Below are positions 7,553 through 15,693 of a stretch of DNA of 64,000 bases, in pieces. The DNA is from Alphaproteobacteria bacterium. GTDB taxonomy: Bacteria > Pseudomonadota > Alphaproteobacteria > Rs-D84. The translations under genes were made by a program, and so were the position numbers. Within the stretch, counting starts at the first letter, position 1, and each line of letters starts with the position of its first letter. The stretch spans positions 1-64,000 of the forward strand of contig JAGCVZ010000010.1 in assembly GCA_017962125.1 (NCBI GenBank), in the 5' to 3' direction. The notes under the pieces are model-generated. The model did not search any database and was not told where the DNA came from. It saw only the letters and a program-made list of their open reading frames with translations.

Positions 7553-8847
7553 TCAATAATTTTTCCACGTAGTGATGCGCGATTCGCCGCTGTGATTTCG
7601 ATTGTCGTCATTTGTTGCGGATTGTTCGCATGTGCAACAATACACTGTTGCATGTATGGTGTGCGATAGAGTAGGTAGTGACCGGTTTTGTCAGCACCCT
7701 CGTAAAGGCAGGTCAGTTTTTTACCAACACATGTTTCATTAAATTCGCGTTGAATTTCATTTAGCGTATTATCAAGTATAGCAAGCCGTTCGCGTTTCAA
7801 CTTTTCAGGAATCTGATCCGGCATCAATGCCGCAGCCGTATGCGGGCGGGGTGAGTACTTGAACGAATATGAATTTATATAACGAACGCGGCGTGCGATT
7901 TCCAATGTTTGATTAAAATCGTCATCTGTTTCGCTGGGGAAACCAACGATAAAGTCCGATGAAATTTGAATGTCCGCACGTGCAGTGCGAAGTTTGTTTA
8001 TGATGTCCATGTACGCGTCCAAACTATATGGCCGATTCATGCGGCGCAAGACATTTGGCGAACCACTTTGAATTGGCATATTCAAAAACGGCAATAGTTT
8101 CTTTTCGACCGCAAACATTTGAATTAAATCATCCGTCATTTCTGTTGGATAACTGGATGTAAAGCGTATACGTTGAATTCCTGGGATTTTTGCGGTCTCG
8201 CGGATTAAATCAGAGAGCCGAAAAGTTTTCCCGGTTTCATCTGTGTATTTATATCCGTTCACATTTTGCCCAAGAAAACAAATCTCTACTGCGCCGGTTT
8301 TTGCCGCATGCAATGTATCGCGCATAACATCGTTGAATGAACGCGAAATTTCTGGGCCACGCGTGTATGGCACAATGCAATAGGTACAGCAATGATTGCA
8401 ACCTTCCTGAATCGGAATATACGATACGGTTGGTGCGGTTGTCATCGGGGGTAATTCATCAAATTTTTCAAGACCGGTTAAATCGATGTTCAAAAGTTTT
8501 GTATCGGGGTCGGACAAAATCTCTGGCAACCGGTGATAACTTTGTGGACCTAAAACAAAGTTTAATTCTGGAATGCGATGAAATGCGTTTGCGCCAACCT
8601 CACGCGCGACACAGCCAACAATGCCGAAAATTGCGTCCGGTTTTTTCGCGTCGCGTACGCGCCCCAGTTCGGAAAATACTTTATTCGTCGCCTTTTCGCG
8701 GACGGAACAGGTGTTCAGTATAATTATGTCCGCGTCGGCGACACTTTTGGTTGCCGTCATTCCGCGCGCATCCAACATGGCGGCAATTCGCCAACTATCG
8801 TACACGTTCATCTGACAACCAAAAGTTTTAATAAAGTATTTTTTCAT
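7549..8847 (-). CDS. miaB: MiaB, tRNA-2-methylthio-N6-isopentenyladenosine synthase
   Basis: 432 aa, full length for the family. The radical-SAM enzyme adds a methylthio group to i6A37 of tRNAs reading UNN codons. The N-terminal MTTase domain carries the auxiliary-cluster cysteines (TFGCQMN, LNTCSVRE, GCVAREVG). The radical-SAM motif CNHCCTYCIVPYTRG supplies the CxxxCxxC cysteines. The C-terminal TRAM domain begins near residue 370. It is the last gene of the long gat unit, 9 nt after the preceding unknown gene, and has no clear ribosome site of its own, which suggests coupling. It makes a functional set with the amidotransferase genes upstream (tRNA maturation). Confidence 0.97.
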   Translation of the reverse strand: MKKYFIKTFGCQMNVYDSWRIAAMLDARGMTATKSVADADIIILNTCSVREKATNKVFSELGRVRDAKKPDAIFGIVGCVAREVGANAFHRIPELNFVLGPQSYHRLPEILSDPDTKLLNIDLTGLEKFDELPPMTTAPTVSYIPIQEGCNHCCTYCIVPYTRGPEISRSFNDVMRDTLHAAKTGAVEICFLGQNVNGYKYTDETGKTFRLSDLIRETAKIPGIQRIRFTSSYPTEMTDDLIQMFAVEKKLLPFLNMPIQSGSPNVLRRMNRPYSLDAYMDIINKLRTARADIQISSDFIVGFPSETDDDFNQTLEIARRVRYINSYSFKYSPRPHTAAALMPDQIPEKLKRERLAILDNTLNEIQREFNETCVGKKLTCLYEGADKTGHYLLYRTPYMQQCIVAHANNPQQMTTIEITAANRASLRGKIID

Positions 8848-8856
8848 TTTTGTTTT

Positions 8857-9804
8857 TTATTTACGTTTTTGTAGACCATAAAGAGCATAGACACATTCTT
8901 TAAAGCGTCGCATTCGTGCCTTGTCTTGAAATTGCGTCCATGCCAGTTGTAAATCTTTTGGAGAAACATGAGATGTATCCGTATCTTCTACAATAGGTGT
9001 ATCTGTATCCTCTGCAATATTGGCGTCCTCGGGTTCACAAAGATCCATCAGTGACAATGATTCGTTCAGCTTTTCTGGCATTAATTGTTTCGCATATCTA
9101 TGATCAGCCCGGATTTGGTTTGTATAATCTTTCGGGTTATTAAATGATTGCTGATGACGTGCAATCAATTGATAAAGATTTTTCTGTGATATATCAAAAT
9201 TTTCTTGAAGCCTATCGATATGCTCTTGACACAACGAAGAATGCTTGGCGGATTTTAATTCTTCCTCGGCTGATTTTAATTTTTTTGCCGCCTTTTGTAT
9301 TTCTTTTTGCCAAGATGGGACAGACCTTTCTTGTGTATCTGATAACGGTAAATCAGAGACATCAATAAAGTATTTGCCAATGTACTGAATGTAACTTGCC
9401 AAGTTATAGCATTTGGAAAGGTCTATGCCAGGGGTATGGATTATGCCGCATGTATGAATCGAATTGCGCATTTGTGCCAACGTTTGTTTGTCACCGTGTC
9501 TTTGACCGCCTGTCATCGGTTGCATACGAGTATGTTTCGGTTTTCTTTTATTTGTTTTTATTTGCGGTTTCGTTTCGGTGCTAATGATAATTGTGTTATG
9601 CGTTTCTTCTTCTGCACTTGGTTTGTCTATTGTGGTTGTTTTTTTATTTGGACGGTGTAAACGGTTTGTTGTAATACGAACTGTTGTATATGGCGACGTT
9701 GGTATTTTGGCATTTTGTGGTATCTGTTTTGAGATATGGCCACTACATACGATGTCGAGTGGACCTGTAATTGAGTTTTGGTTCACGATAAGTGTACTTG
9801 TCAT
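8857..9804 (-). CDS. Hypothetical protein with an N-terminal GHISKQ motif
   Basis: 315 aa. Of two close ATGs (9810, 9804), the second is preferred because AGGA lies 7 nt before it but only 1 nt before the first. The N-terminus (VCSGHISKQ..QNAK) matches the gene at 14525-14938 (VLFHGQISKQ..KNAM), so the two share a small domain. The middle is a Thr/Lys-rich low-complexity linker. From residue 130 a Cys pair (HTCGIIHTPG, LSKCYN) is followed by a long Lys/Glu helix (about 165-200), Glu/Asp repeats (IAEDTDTPIVEDTDT) and a basic C-terminus. No signal peptide is seen, so it is probably cytoplasmic. Function is unknown; it is sandwiched between gatB and miaB. Confidence 0.65.
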   Translation of the reverse strand: MTSTLIVNQNSITGPLDIVCSGHISKQIPQNAKIPTSPYTTVRITTNRLHRPNKKTTTIDKPSAEEETHNTIIISTETKPQIKTNKRKPKHTRMQPMTGGQRHGDKQTLAQMRNSIHTCGIIHTPGIDLSKCYNLASYIQYIGKYFIDVSDLPLSDTQERSVPSWQKEIQKAAKKLKSAEEELKSAKHSSLCQEHIDRLQENFDISQKNLYQLIARHQQSFNNPKDYTNQIRADHRYAKQLMPEKLNESLSLMDLCEPEDANIAEDTDTPIVEDTDTSHVSPKDLQLAWTQFQDKARMRRFKECVYALYGLQKRK

Positions 9805-9817
9805 TTTCATTTCCTTT

Positions 9818-10168
9818 TTATTTATGATTTGTTCGATTAAAAATTCTTTGTTTGTATGTTTGTTTTGTTTGGTTAAATTGTTTTAATGGATGTCGCATAT
9901 TTAATTCTGATTTTGTTTTTTTAGGTTTTTGATTAAGTAACAAAATTTTGTTTGTCTCTACAATTTTTTGTGCATATTCACTAACAAGTTTTTCTGCAAA
10001 ATCTGCGATATCCATCCGTTTCACTGGTTGCCCGACATCAGTAATAATCAGTGTCGCTTTTTTTATGTTATCTGTTGTGTCAAATCCCCGTATACGGAAT
10101 GATCCCGCCAATTTTTGACGTGTGGTGGCATCAACTGTTGGTGCAATAAATACGACAACATTACTCAT
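9818..10168 (-). CDS. Hypothetical small basic-tailed protein in the gat operon
   Basis: 116 aa. The start is 3 nt past the gatB stop, with GGGG seven bases upstream lying in the gatB end. The N-terminal half has a beta-alpha-beta look (VVVFIAP, ATTRQKLAGSFRIRGF, KKATLIITDVG) that could be a BRCT- or Rossmann-like mini-domain. The C-terminal 40 residues are rich in Lys, Arg, Gln and Asn (KPKKTKSEL, KQRIFNRTNHK) and may bind nucleic acid. No family is recognised. It lies 13 nt before the next unknown gene and so must be co-expressed with gatB. Confidence 0.6.
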   Translation of the reverse strand: MSNVVVFIAPTVDATTRQKLAGSFRIRGFDTTDNIKKATLIITDVGQPVKRMDIADFAEKLVSEYAQKIVETNKILLLNQKPKKTKSELNMRHPLKQFNQTKQTYKQRIFNRTNHK

Positions 10169-10171
10169 ATT

Positions 10172-11692
10172 TTACCCCAGTTTCTTTTTAAGAATTTCAT
10201 TTACGACCCCAGGGTTCGCTTTGCCGGCGGATGCCTTCATAACATTGCCGACAAAGAACCCAAGCAATCCCGTTTTGCCGGATTTATATTGTTCAACCTG
10301 GGGCGCGTTTGCGGCGATGACTTCGTCAACGATTTTTTCAATTGCGCTTGTGTCGGTGATTTGCTTCATACCGAATTTGTCAGCAATCGCGTGCGGCGTG
10401 CCGTCCGCCCCGTCCAGCATTTTGATAAATATATCTTTGGCCTGTTTGCCGTTGATTTCGTTTGCCGCGACCATATCGACCAATTCCGCTAAATCAGTTG
10501 GTGTGATAATGCGCATGCCGTCAACAATGCCGGATTTTTTATTTGTAATGTCATAGTTTTCCGGGTGCGCGAACAGTTCAGAAATCATCCAATTTGCAAC
10601 GCCTTTGGCGCGTTCGGTTTTGTCCGCCACCGCCGCATCGAACCAGTGCGAAATATCAACCGTTTCCGTAAGGCGCGCCGCATCGTATTCCGCAAGCCCC
10701 AATTTTTCGATATAGCGCGCGCGTGTCGCCGCCGGCAATTCCGGCATGGTGCGCCGTATGCGTTCGATACGTTCGGGATCGATAACCAACGGCAATAAAT
10801 CCGGGTCCGGGAAATAGCGGTAGTCCAGTGCATCTTCTTTGCTGCGTTCCACAGTTGTTGTTCCGTCGCCTTGGTTAAAACGCATGGTACAACGGTCAAT
10901 TGTTCCGCCGTTTTCAAGAATTTCAATTTGACGTTTGGCCTCGTATTCAATGGCTGTTTTTATGAATTTGAATGAAACCATGTTTTTAATTTCGCAACGT
11001 TCATTAAAATATTTTGCACCAACGGGTCGCACAGAAACATTGACGTCTGCACGCATGGAACCTTCTTCCATATTTGCCTTGGATACACCAAGTGCGCGGG
11101 CAATTTCACGAATTTGTCGCAGGTATTTTTCCGCCTCGTCCGGTGATGTAATAAAGGAATTATTTTCTGGGTTTTTCACGTCCAGTGCCGTCACAATTTC
11201 CAACAGCATGACACCCGACCGGTTAAGGTCAACAAAAGATTTCGATGGGTGCATATCGTGTTTATTCTTTGCCGCATCTTGTTCCAAATGGGCGCGTTCA
11301 ATAAGAATTTTTTTCGGGTTGCCATCATCGCCAATAATTTCAATCCAACCATGATTGACCACTGCGGGTTCACTGGTTGCCTGGGTGATTTGATAACCTT
11401 GTGGCAGGTCGGGATAGAAATACTGTTTGCGGGCAAAACGGCTTTTCTTGGCGATTTCTGCGTTTATCCCAAGGCCAAATTTGATGGCCTGTTCAACGCA
11501 ATATTCGTTCAAAACCGGCAACATTCCGGGCATTGCGGCATCGACCATGGAAACCTGAGTATTCGGGGCGACGGTCGGGTTATAGTCCGCCGATGCGCCA
11601 CTAAAAATCTTGCTTTTGGACAGAACCTCTATATGGGTTTCCAATCCAACAACCACTTCCCAATCGCCTGTTTTGCATTTTATCGTAAACAT
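10172..11692 (-). CDS. gatB: GatB, Asp/Glu-tRNA amidotransferase subunit B
   Basis: 506 aa, with an AAGGAAAAAG ribosome site. GatB activates the side-chain carboxyl of Glu-tRNA(Gln) or Asp-tRNA(Asn) by phosphorylation. The N-terminal cradle carries the family signature (VVVGLETHIEVLS, FYPDLPQGYQITQ), followed by the helical domain and the C-terminal YqeY-like tRNA-binding domain (about 360-506, ending in VVNEILKKKLG). It is separated from gatA by a tRNA-Phe gene on the other strand, and a TATAAT lies on the minus strand just upstream, so it may have an extra promoter. Its presence implies indirect formation of Gln-tRNA and/or Asn-tRNA. Confidence 0.97.
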   Translation of the reverse strand: MFTIKCKTGDWEVVVGLETHIEVLSKSKIFSGASADYNPTVAPNTQVSMVDAAMPGMLPVLNEYCVEQAIKFGLGINAEIAKKSRFARKQYFYPDLPQGYQITQATSEPAVVNHGWIEIIGDDGNPKKILIERAHLEQDAAKNKHDMHPSKSFVDLNRSGVMLLEIVTALDVKNPENNSFITSPDEAEKYLRQIREIARALGVSKANMEEGSMRADVNVSVRPVGAKYFNERCEIKNMVSFKFIKTAIEYEAKRQIEILENGGTIDRCTMRFNQGDGTTTVERSKEDALDYRYFPDPDLLPLVIDPERIERIRRTMPELPAATRARYIEKLGLAEYDAARLTETVDISHWFDAAVADKTERAKGVANWMISELFAHPENYDITNKKSGIVDGMRIITPTDLAELVDMVAANEINGKQAKDIFIKMLDGADGTPHAIADKFGMKQITDTSAIEKIVDEVIAANAPQVEQYKSGKTGLLGFFVGNVMKASAGKANPGVVNEILKKKLG

Positions 11693-11703
11693 TTTCTTTT
11701 TCC

Positions 11704-11732
11704 TTGCTTTTTTGTTTTTTGTATTTTATTAT
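11704..11732 (+). promoter_or_regulatory. Promoter of tRNA-Phe
   Basis: TTGCTT (11704-11709), a 17-bp spacer and TATTAT (11727-11732). The predicted start is about 7 nt before the tRNA. Confidence 0.5.
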
Positions 11733-11745
11733 AACCCCTGCCGAT

Positions 11746-11821
11746 GGCCAGATAGCTCAGTTGGTAGAGCAAGGGACTGAAAATCCCTGTGTCAGTGGTT
11801 CGATTCCACTTCTGGCCACCA
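11746..11821 (+). tRNA. tRNA-Phe (anticodon GAA)
   Basis: 76 nt. Acceptor GGCCAGA pairs with TCTGGCC (11811-11817), then A and an encoded CCA. The anticodon stem AGGGA/TCCCT encloses CTGAAAA (GAA, Phe). It lies antisense to the gatA-gatB transcription unit, ending 5 nt before the gatA stop, with the two genes convergent. Confidence 0.97.
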
Positions 11822-11825
11822 TTTT

Positions 11826-13292
11826 TTATTCCCCCATTATCTTTGTCGGTCTGTTATCTACGTTCGCAAACTGTTCGATATGTTTGGCCAATTGCAGTAC
11901 GTGAACATCATCAAACATTTTCCCAACAACCTGCACGCCCAATGGCAACCCGTCCGACGCCAATCCCGCCGGCACAGATACCGCCGGCACGCCCGCCAAA
12001 TTCATCGCCACCGTAAATAAATCAAGTGCATAATATTCAAGCGGTGTCATGTCCGAATCCAATGGTTTTGCGGTTCCCGCGCCCGACGGACAGACGATTA
12101 AATCGCAACTTTCAAACGCGCGGTTAAATGCGTCGGCAATCATACGGCGAACGCGTGCGGCCTGCATAAAATAAACCTCGTATGATTCAGACGAAAGGAC
12201 CGCGGTGCCGATAATCATACGGCGTTTGACTTCGTCTCCAAATCCGGCGGCGCGTGTCTTTTTATATGTGTCGTAAATGTCGGAACCTTCGACACGCAGG
12301 CCGTATCGCACACCGTCATATCGCGCAAGGTTCGATGATGCCTCTGCCGGGGCGATTATGTAATATGCGGCGAGTGCATCCAAAATATTTGGAATCGAAA
12401 CCTCAATAATTTCTGCACCGATTGATTTCAAATCAGCCACGCGTTTTTCAAACAGCGATTTCATATCATCGGAAATTTTGACATCGTTAAACTCTTTGAT
12501 AACACCGACATGTAATTTTTTCCCGTCACCCAAAATTGGTTGTAGCGGCGTTTGCATATTTAATTTGAAATCCGCACTTGTGGAATCTTTCGGGTCGTGT
12601 CCCGCCATCGCCGACAATAACAGTGCCGCGTCATCAACCGTTCTTGCGATTGGACCAGGTGTATCGAGAGATGATGCAAATGCAACGCAACCCCAACGGG
12701 ACGACAGACCATATGTCGGTTTCATACCCACAAGGCCGGTGATAGAGCAGGGGAAACGTATTGACCCACCCGTATCCGTTCCGGTTGCGCCCATTGCCAT
12801 ACCCGACGCGACCGCGGATGTAGAACCGCCTGATGAACCGCCGGCGGTTAAATGTTTTTCCCTTTGCCATGGATTTACCGGCGCGCCAAAGTACGATGTT
12901 TTCGAAAATGTTCCCATTGCGAATTCGTCCAAATTGGATTTCCCGAGTAGCACCGTTCCGGCATCAATAAATTTTTGTGATACCGTAGATTCATATTCCG
13001 GAACAAAGTTTTCAAGCATGTGTGATGCCGCCGTCGTGCGAATTCCACGCGTTGCGAATAAATCTTTCATCGCAATCGGAATTCCGTCAAGTGTGCGTGC
13101 GTTTCCGTTTTTAATCCGTTCGTCCGCTGCCGCTGCATCCGCCAGTGCGCGTTCTGCGGTGACGGTGATATACGCGTTCAATTCAGGGTTATACTTTTCA
13201 ATCCGCGCCAAGTGCGCCCGCGCAAGTTCGGTCGCAGATATTTCGCGACTGTTTAATTTCTTTAACGCTTCGGTAATGGTTAAATCTATCAT
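11826..13292 (-). CDS. gatA: GatA, amidotransferase glutaminase subunit
   Basis: 488 aa. GatA releases ammonia from Gln or Asn and channels it to GatB. It has the amidase signature with the Ser-cisSer-Lys triad: Lys in PIAMKDLF, the Gly/Ser loop GGSSGGSTSAV, and the nucleophile loop GTDTGGSIRFP. Full length for the family. It starts 14 nt after an unknown gene and is clearly part of the unit that begins with gatC, but four unrelated genes separate it from gatC, which is not the usual gatC-gatA-gatB arrangement. Confidence 0.97.
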   Translation of the reverse strand: MIDLTITEALKKLNSREISATELARAHLARIEKYNPELNAYITVTAERALADAAAADERIKNGNARTLDGIPIAMKDLFATRGIRTTAASHMLENFVPEYESTVSQKFIDAGTVLLGKSNLDEFAMGTFSKTSYFGAPVNPWQREKHLTAGGSSGGSTSAVASGMAMGATGTDTGGSIRFPCSITGLVGMKPTYGLSSRWGCVAFASSLDTPGPIARTVDDAALLLSAMAGHDPKDSTSADFKLNMQTPLQPILGDGKKLHVGVIKEFNDVKISDDMKSLFEKRVADLKSIGAEIIEVSIPNILDALAAYYIIAPAEASSNLARYDGVRYGLRVEGSDIYDTYKKTRAAGFGDEVKRRMIIGTAVLSSESYEVYFMQAARVRRMIADAFNRAFESCDLIVCPSGAGTAKPLDSDMTPLEYYALDLFTVAMNLAGVPAVSVPAGLASDGLPLGVQVVGKMFDDVHVLQLAKHIEQFANVDNRPTKIMGE

Positions 13293-13306
13293 TTTGTTTC
13301 CTCGGG

Positions 13307-13906
13307 TTAAAATGGTCTTGTTTCTTCTTTATATCTTTGTTGCATCATTTGTAGAACAAATTTTTTGTGGAACTTATTTAGCAATGCATAGCTTTTTTGC
13401 AATCTTTTACCATCTGCGGTCGTTGTTAGATTGCCCAGATAGTTATAAAGGTTGCTATCGAGCAATGTAATGTCATAGTATTTATATAGCGCGTGTGACA
13501 AGAACGGTTCAGAATTGGCAATTTGCCGTACCACGGGGGTGTTGATCATATCAATTATTTTTTCCCCATCATTACCGTATTGTTGAAGTTTTTTGATGGC
13601 TGTGTCCGCATGTAATATTTTCCCGCGGCGCGCAATATGTGTTGCAACCAGAAAAAGTGCCGCCCATCGTGCATGGATAATTTTTTGTTGCCGTTCAGTG
13701 TGATACATGTCCTGCTCATCATCGCACGCGCAGTTCCAATCGTTTTCTGTCCATCCTGTCAATTCCCCATCAAGGTATGCATCTGAAAGTTCGTATTCTT
13801 GTTCGCGTTTTTCTGCACGTTCTATACGTGCCTGCTCCAGGTCTTCTATCTGTTGTTCAAGTTCTTTTAATCGTGCTAAACGTTTTTGTGAAATTTTTTC
13901 TGTCAT
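13307..13906 (-). CDS. Unknown protein, IARRGK/LHAD paralogue 1
   Basis: 199 aa. The N-terminus is a charged helix (KRLARLKELEQQIEDLEQ) likely to be a coiled coil, followed by an acidic patch with a CAC pair (NCACDDEQD). The core ATHIARRGKILHADTAIKKL is shared with the adjacent gene (NNIARRGKPLHADVALRKL), and both proteins end in an aromatic and basic region (KFHKKFVLQMM here, KFHKNVIAKQK there). They are therefore tandem paralogues that have diverged strongly. No signal peptide and no membrane span. Function is unknown; it lies 14 nt upstream of gatA in the same orientation. Confidence 0.65.
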   Translation of the reverse strand: MTEKISQKRLARLKELEQQIEDLEQARIERAEKREQEYELSDAYLDGELTGWTENDWNCACDDEQDMYHTERQQKIIHARWAALFLVATHIARRGKILHADTAIKKLQQYGNDGEKIIDMINTPVVRQIANSEPFLSHALYKYYDITLLDSNLYNYLGNLTTTADGKRLQKSYALLNKFHKKFVLQMMQQRYKEETRPF

Positions 13907-13914
13907 TTTCGCGC

Positions 13915-14514
13915 CTATTTTTGTTTTGCTATAACGTTTTTGTGAAATTTTTTAGCAAAATTTTGCCAATGTTCCAATTTGCGTTTGTTATAAAATGCGG
14001 GTTGACTGTACATATTTATCATGCCCTGGCAATATCCATACGCCGTTTTATCCAAAAGTATAACACCAAATTTCTTTTGCAAAAAGTAATGCAAATTGGG
14101 TTCATATGTTTCAAATAAAGATAAATCTGGAAATATACTTTCTTCAATAGCCCATCCTACGGTTTTTGCACACATGCTGCCATGCATTTTGGCTAGTTTC
14201 CTAAGCGCTACGTCGGCATGTAATGGTTTACCGCGTCGTGCGATGTTGTTTGCAATTAGAAAATCTGCCTTAGATTCTGCGATAAGTGGTTTGCATGCAT
14301 TTACAAATTCTTTCATTATTTTTTCAATCTCGGCATTGGTTCTTTCATTTGACTCCTGGAGCATGGTATCATTCATTTGCATAAGTTGTTCGCCTAAATA
14401 ATTCATGCGTTCGGTTCGTCTTTCTTTGCGTGTAATTGTTTCGTATCCCCATCGATGAGAAATTTGTTCGGTTACTGTTTTCATCGGGTCATGATATTTA
14501 CGTTGCTTTGCCAT
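13915..14514 (-). CDS. Unknown protein, IARRGK/LHAD paralogue 2
   Basis: 199 aa, with a good AAGGAG ribosome site. The N-terminal 35 residues are basic (KERRTERMNYL), then come a helix rich in Glu, Asn and Met (MQMNDTMLQESNERTNAEIEKIM) and the shared core NNIARRGKPLHADVALRKL near residues 88-106. The last third is aromatic-rich (YFLQKKFGVILLDKTAYGYC) and ends with KKFHKNVIAKQK. It has the same length as its neighbour at 13307-13906 and the same motif order, pointing to tandem duplication. Function is unknown; it is probably cytoplasmic. Confidence 0.65.
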   Translation of the reverse strand: MAKQRKYHDPMKTVTEQISHRWGYETITRKERRTERMNYLGEQLMQMNDTMLQESNERTNAEIEKIMKEFVNACKPLIAESKADFLIANNIARRGKPLHADVALRKLAKMHGSMCAKTVGWAIEESIFPDLSLFETYEPNLHYFLQKKFGVILLDKTAYGYCQGMINMYSQPAFYNKRKLEHWQNFAKKFHKNVIAKQK

Positions 14515-14524
14515 TTGTTGCTCC

Positions 14525-14938
14525 TTATTTGTGTGCTTCCGACGTTTGTGTGCAAAAATTTTTGATGATATTCATAGCGAATTCATCATGGCATTTATTA
14601 TTTGTTATGTTATGAACACAATTTGTCGTCGGGCATTTATGACAATTTCTAAATTGAATTTCAATGTTTGCGTACCTAGTTTCGCTTTCTTGGATATTTG
14701 TTTGGGTTGTGCCACTTAGTGACATCTTGATACCTTGTTCCGCACGGATAGATACGGTTAAACTATACAAGCACGACGTTTCAGGGATTATTTTATGTTG
14801 TTCGATTTCTTTCATGGCATTTTTCAAGTTTTGTTTTGATATTTGGCCATGAAATAATACCTGGCATTCTGTGCGACCACTTTCACGTTGTGTACTTGTT
14901 ATATCCAAATCATATAGTTTTATACTTGTATCCGCCAT
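14525..14938 (-). CDS. Unknown small protein with GQISKQ motif and Cys/His cluster
   Basis: 137 aa. The ribosome site AAAGGAT precedes the start. The N-terminal half contains VLFHGQISKQNLKNAM, which matches the N-terminus of the gene at 8857-9804 (VCSGHISKQ..QNAK). The C-terminal part has a dense Cys/His cluster (NCHKCPTTNCVH, NKCHDE) that could bind zinc. No signal peptide. It is the second unknown gene between gatC and gatA, with 10-15 nt to each neighbour, so it is tightly co-transcribed. Function is unknown. Confidence 0.62.
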   Translation of the reverse strand: MADTSIKLYDLDITSTQRESGRTECQVLFHGQISKQNLKNAMKEIEQHKIIPETSCLYSLTVSIRAEQGIKMSLSGTTQTNIQESETRYANIEIQFRNCHKCPTTNCVHNITNNKCHDEFAMNIIKNFCTQTSEAHK

Positions 14939-14953
14939 TTTTAATCCTTTATT

Positions 14954-15337
14954 TTACCTGTGCTTTTTGGGTGTGATATTCGTAAACAAATACCCGGAAA
15001 TTTTATATGGACACTTGCCCGCCTGCATACGTTTCAGGCATGTTTGTATTTTATTTTCTGTTGGTTTTTTCGTCTTTTCGGACATACAATCGAATTTGAT
15101 ATCGTCACAGGCGATGAGAATATTATTTCCAAAGTCCATAACCTGAAATTGCAGATGAAGCAAACACGCAGATGCCCTATAATCTCGTATAATATGGTTT
15201 GTACGCACGGGTGTGCCATTGGCAAATTTTACCCATTCGGTTTCACCACAAGGGTCCCATGAGCATTGACGTATTGCAAACTGTACCGGTATCGGTTTGG
15301 AAACTTTGTTTATAATTCTATGTCTGTATCTTGACAT
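14954..15337 (-). CDS. Unknown Cys-rich small protein following gatC
   Basis: 127 aa. The ATG at 15337 is preferred to an in-frame one at 15379 because GGGGA lies just upstream, and the gatC stop is at 15339, leaving one base between the genes. The product is basic with several cysteines (RQCSWDPCGE, ACLLHLQF, ACDDIKFDC, TCLKRMQAGKCPYK), which could form zinc sites or disulfides; no signal peptide is seen, so zinc is more likely. No family is recognised. The one-base spacing to gatC implies translational coupling. Confidence 0.62.
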   Translation of the reverse strand: MSRYRHRIINKVSKPIPVQFAIRQCSWDPCGETEWVKFANGTPVRTNHIIRDYRASACLLHLQFQVMDFGNNILIACDDIKFDCMSEKTKKPTENKIQTCLKRMQAGKCPYKISGYLFTNITPKKHR

Positions 15338-15338
15338 T

Positions 15339-15635
15339 TTAATCCCCGTCCATAACCTTTGGTACCGCAAAGTATCCACGACTTACGCCGGCCTTGTCCG
15401 GTGCGTTCGCCATAACCGCATCGCGAATGCCGCCGTCGGTGACAATGTCTGCGCGCAGTGGTAAATCATGCATCGCCGGCGACAGCATTGGTTCAACGCC
15501 GGTTGTGTCAATCTGTTTTAATTTATCAATCCATTCAATAACGGAATCGATGTTCATCTTTTCAAGTTGTTCATCGGAAATGTCAATCTTTATCAAATCC
15601 GCGAATTTCTGTAATTGTTGCTTGCTAAATGCCAT
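15339..15635 (-). CDS. gatC: GatC, amidotransferase subunit C
   Basis: 98 aa. The start is placed at 15635 (AGGA 8 nt upstream), where the usual GatC N-terminus begins (MAFSKQQLQKFADLIKIDISDEQ). GatC wraps around GatA and GatB and stabilises the complex. The family's C-terminal half is recognisable (GVEPMLSPAMHDLPLRADIV, RGYFAVPKVMDGD). It is the first gene of the leftward unit gatC - four unknown genes - gatA - gatB - two unknown genes - miaB. Confidence 0.93.
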   Translation of the reverse strand: MAFSKQQLQKFADLIKIDISDEQLEKMNIDSVIEWIDKLKQIDTTGVEPMLSPAMHDLPLRADIVTDGGIRDAVMANAPDKAGVSRGYFAVPKVMDGD

Positions 15636-15650
15636 TTCACATCCTATATT
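15622..15650 (+). promoter_or_regulatory. Promoter of ruvX
   Basis: TTGCTA (15622-15627), a 17-bp spacer and TATATT (15645-15650). The -35 lies inside the first codons of divergent gatC. Confidence 0.5.
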
Positions 15651-15665
15651 TAAAGTGCAAAGGTG

Positions 15666-15693
15666 ATTATACAATGATTTTATCAGATTTCAA
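15666..15693 (-). promoter_or_regulatory. Promoter of the gat operon
   Basis: On the minus strand TTGAAA (complement at 15688-15693), a 16-bp spacer and TATAAT (complement at 15666-15671). The -35 lies inside the first codons of ruvX, so the two divergent promoters interleave and probably compete. Confidence 0.65.
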
